Positions 61,471 through 64,000 of a DNA stretch of 64,000 nucleotides are shown piece by piece. Position 1 is the stretch's first letter. Each line of letters opens with the position of its first letter. Origin of the DNA: Nymphaea colorata (taxonomy: Eukaryota > Streptophyta > Magnoliopsida > Nymphaeales > Nymphaeaceae). The notes beneath the pieces are model-generated. The model was not told the DNA's origin, searched no databases, and saw only the letters and a program-made list of their open reading frames with translations. The DNA lies in the NCBI RefSeq assembly GCF_008831285.2, contig NC_045146.1:4350972-4414971 (forward strand), read 5' to 3'. Both the position numbers and the translations under genes were made by a program.

Positions 61471-62710
61471 AAAACCATTGACAAAACAATGTTTATTGTT
61501 ATGCATTGCTTAAAATTTTCATTTATCCATTTCTTTTCTCTCTGCTCACCTTTTTTCTCTCTTCGATCATCATCGACGACTGACAGCAACGATGACTCTT
61601 TCTCTTCCATCATCATCGACGATTGGCAACACCGACAAGTGAAGTGGAAGGGACTCTTATTCTCTTTCTTTCTCTCTCTCTCATAATATGAAAAAATGAG
61701 GGTTTCTGAAAACCCTCGCTCCCTTGCTCGAACAATAGTATCAAAAACCCTTACTCGAAGGTTTCTGCTCCCTCATATCTGAATTCTGTTGCTCAAACAC
61801 ATCACTTCGGGTGAAGGTTTTGTTTTAGCAAGGGTCTCAGGCACCCTCACTCAAGTGAGGGATTGTCTAAAATATAGAATTGATAAGAAGTTTTCAGAAA
61901 CTTATTTCAGAAGTTGAAGAAATAAAACAAAATCCAGATTTTCAAAACTCTTTTATGTTTGCTGAACTTGGGTTTATGTTTCAGGAAATAAAGTTTTTAG
62001 TTTAATAGGAATGGAAGATGAAAAACAGAATAGTTGAATTAAGAACTCTTTGAAGAAGCCAACAGTTATTTTTTTTCATCTTGAAAATTTTTTTCCACCA
62101 CTTGCGATGAGACTAACTTTCCAGAAAAAAAAAAAAGTTTCTAAAAACTGACGGTAAGTTTTTTCATCCCAAGTTTGATGGGCAGAAAAAAATTTAAAGA
62201 ACTTGAATTTTATTTACAGTGCTACAAAAAGGGTCCTGCCCATCAAACGAGCCCTGAACAAAAAGGTCTTAGACACCCTTGCTCCAGTGAAACCCTGCTA
62301 GGGTCCCTGAGGGTCTGAGAGTTCTGGAGGAGATCGAAAGCATGAAAGAAAGAGCTCTGATGTCTGAGTTGAGCGACCGTCTCTGATACCCTCACTCAAG
62401 CATTTCTGAAACCCTAATCCAACGCTTTCAGTTGATCGAGGGTAAACCATCGAATCATGAAAATCATGACAACTTGAAGGTGTCATTAGAAAACCACCTA
62501 AGCTAATTTAAAATGTAGGCTAAATAAGTGGTTTGTAGAAAAAAAATGTTTTGAATATTTAAATACAAATCAATTGGGGTTAAATGGATGTTGCGCCACC
62601 TTGTAGTGCAACTAAAATATAAAATAGATATTATAGGTTAAAATTAACGAAGTGAGGGGAAGTTCAAAGAATATCCAACTTAGGCGGTCGAGTGAGTGGA
62701 AAAACAAAAG

Positions 62711-62758
<48 letters not shown>

Positions 62759-63889
62759 TACACGCCATCCCAAATAAGAATTTTCATTCTTTGTATTCAT
62801 TAAATTATGAGATTTCACATAAGGGAATGAAGTCTATGTATGGGCTAAGTTAGACATTTAGAGTTTATATTAACATAACCACAATTAAGGTTAACGTGAG
62901 TTATATTAAACTATTAGGAAATGAAATTGAGCAATTGAATAGAATAGGTAGATTATACTACCCCACTTACAACTTTACAAGTTGGAAAAATCTATGGGAT
63001 AATTCAAGGCATGTGTCGTGCCCCATTCTACCTCATAATGTGTTTGATAAAATTTTCATTTCAGATGGTTAACTAAGTAATGTATGAAGTTAATTTCTAT
63101 TTAATGTGTAATGCGTTAACTTAGTGCTAGTACAACTACTTTCTGAATTATTTGTCAGATTTATCATAAACTTGAGATGGGTTCTCAATTATGTGTACAA
63201 TTTTATTTCATACCTCTAAAATGCTGCATATCTATAGTACGCATTGCTTGGTGTATGTGACATTGAATCATATTGACAATGGATGAGATCAACGTTAGCT
63301 ATAATGTATGACGACTACCAAAGTTACGTATACCTACCCATTTTGTTTAAATTATTAAATATAACATAGCTTGTGCTTATGGTACAGTACCCTAAGAGCT
63401 TAGGGGATGTAATTGTATCCGGGACCTAATGGTCATGCCATCTTCATCCATACTGCATTCAATTAGTCCTATATGTATATGAACTTATTTAAAAACAATC
63501 AAACGAGGGACAACCTATATTTGAGGTGGTCCCAATACATTCTAAATGCAGTAGAGGCTTGTAGGTACCGCAGTCCAGATCTATGGTTCATAGACTCATG
63601 CACAATTGAGATTTTGATGGTTATATTTCAGTTTTATTGTTGTATGTTGTAATGCTTATGTTTCAAAGGCTGGTTCATTTGTATCTTGGGGCTTACAAAG
63701 TAAATATTAAAGTTTATTTTAGTTCCTAATGCATGTGATATTTCTTGTATACTTCGAAATTCCAATATAAGACTCTTAGAACCATTTTCTGCTTAACGCA
63801 AATCGAGCCATGCCGTAATTACGTAGGCAACTAACTTAATAGCTTTCATGTGTATGTGTGTGTGTGTAAATATTGAAAAGCCATAGCTA
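61471..63889. other. Intergenic DNA, no gene seen
   Basis: Phrases such as ACCCTCACTCAAG recur at about 61850 and 62391 around 61700-62420 without a coding frame. A (GA)n run lies at 62716-62754. The remainder is AT-rich with no recognisable feature. Confidence 0.45.
62716..62754. repeat. (GA)n microsatellite
   Basis: About 19 uninterrupted GA units. Confidence 0.97.
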
Positions 63890-64000
63890 AAAGTAAAAAC
63901 CATAACTAAAAACTTTTAGCAACAGCAACAATAGGCATGGTTTTTAACCTTTTTAGTGAGGGTTCACATCGGTTGCTAAAGACACCTAGCTATGGTTTTT
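63890..64000. other. Possible CACTA-type terminus or subterminal region
   Basis: TTTTTAGTG (minus strand CACTAAAAA) at about 63949-63957 is flanked by TTAGCAAC, GGTTGCTAAAG and CCATAGCTAAAA words like those at 14530-14640. The window ends before a second terminus could be seen. Confidence 0.3.

Noticed and set aside
61700-62420. Telomere-like or satellite array suggested by repeated ACCCTCACTC words
   Set aside because: The words are irregularly spaced and few, with no fixed period, and are not the plant telomere heptamer.
1-64000. CRISPR arrays, bacterial operons, rRNA or tRNA genes
   Set aside because: No regularly spaced short repeats with unique spacers, no ribosomal RNA segments and no cloverleaf-like gene were recognised by eye. 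The tRNA-like words found are retroelement primer sites.

Overview
This is a nuclear genomic window from a seed plant, almost certainly a flowering plant. Genes are split by long AT-rich introns, two proteins belong to plant-type families (a KT/TPT-class sugar-phosphate translocator and a STICHEL-like DnaX-domain protein), and the rest is dominated by Ty1/copia retroelements primed on initiator-tRNA-Met-type sites, microsatellites and decayed repeats. The species cannot be named from the sequence alone.

Layout. (1) 76-7782, minus strand: 5' coding part of a sugar-phosphate/phosphate translocator-like gene. Eight exons were worked out by hand, including a 13-nt micro-exon; the gene runs off the left edge. 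(2) 9519-14244: a nearly complete but disabled copia element (minus orientation) with unusual TA...TA-type LTR ends and a 5-bp target duplication. (3) 15230-23850: a second copia element (A) that contains a third, different copia element (B, about 18245-22563) nested between its gag and integrase parts. A plus-strand copia RNase H fragment (24086-24600) and a possible CACTA-type fragment follow. (4) 26424-29747, plus strand: a RING-H2 E3 ligase gene whose main exon is clear and whose first exon is tentative. (5) 31480-32400: a decayed duplicate of part of the STICHEL-like gene. (6) 33452-34600: a plus-strand copia 3' end. (7) 35205-49794, minus strand: a complete STICHEL-like gene, seven coding exons and about 1222 residues, with its 5' leader probably reaching 51.2-51.6 kb. 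(8) 51.7-64 kb: no convincing gene; it holds a TRIM-like miniature LTR element (about 58575-59014), a three-unit 45-bp tandem repeat, microsatellites and dispersed repeats.

The three host genes have unrelated jobs (plastid or endomembrane solute transport, ubiquitin ligation, and cell-shape control via a DnaX-like AAA+ protein) and do not form a pathway. The main structural themes are nested copia elements and an unusual number of short direct tandem duplications, in coding, intronic and transposon DNA alike. Exon boundaries were inferred from reading frame, GT/AG sites and remembered family similarity; no database or transcript search was run.
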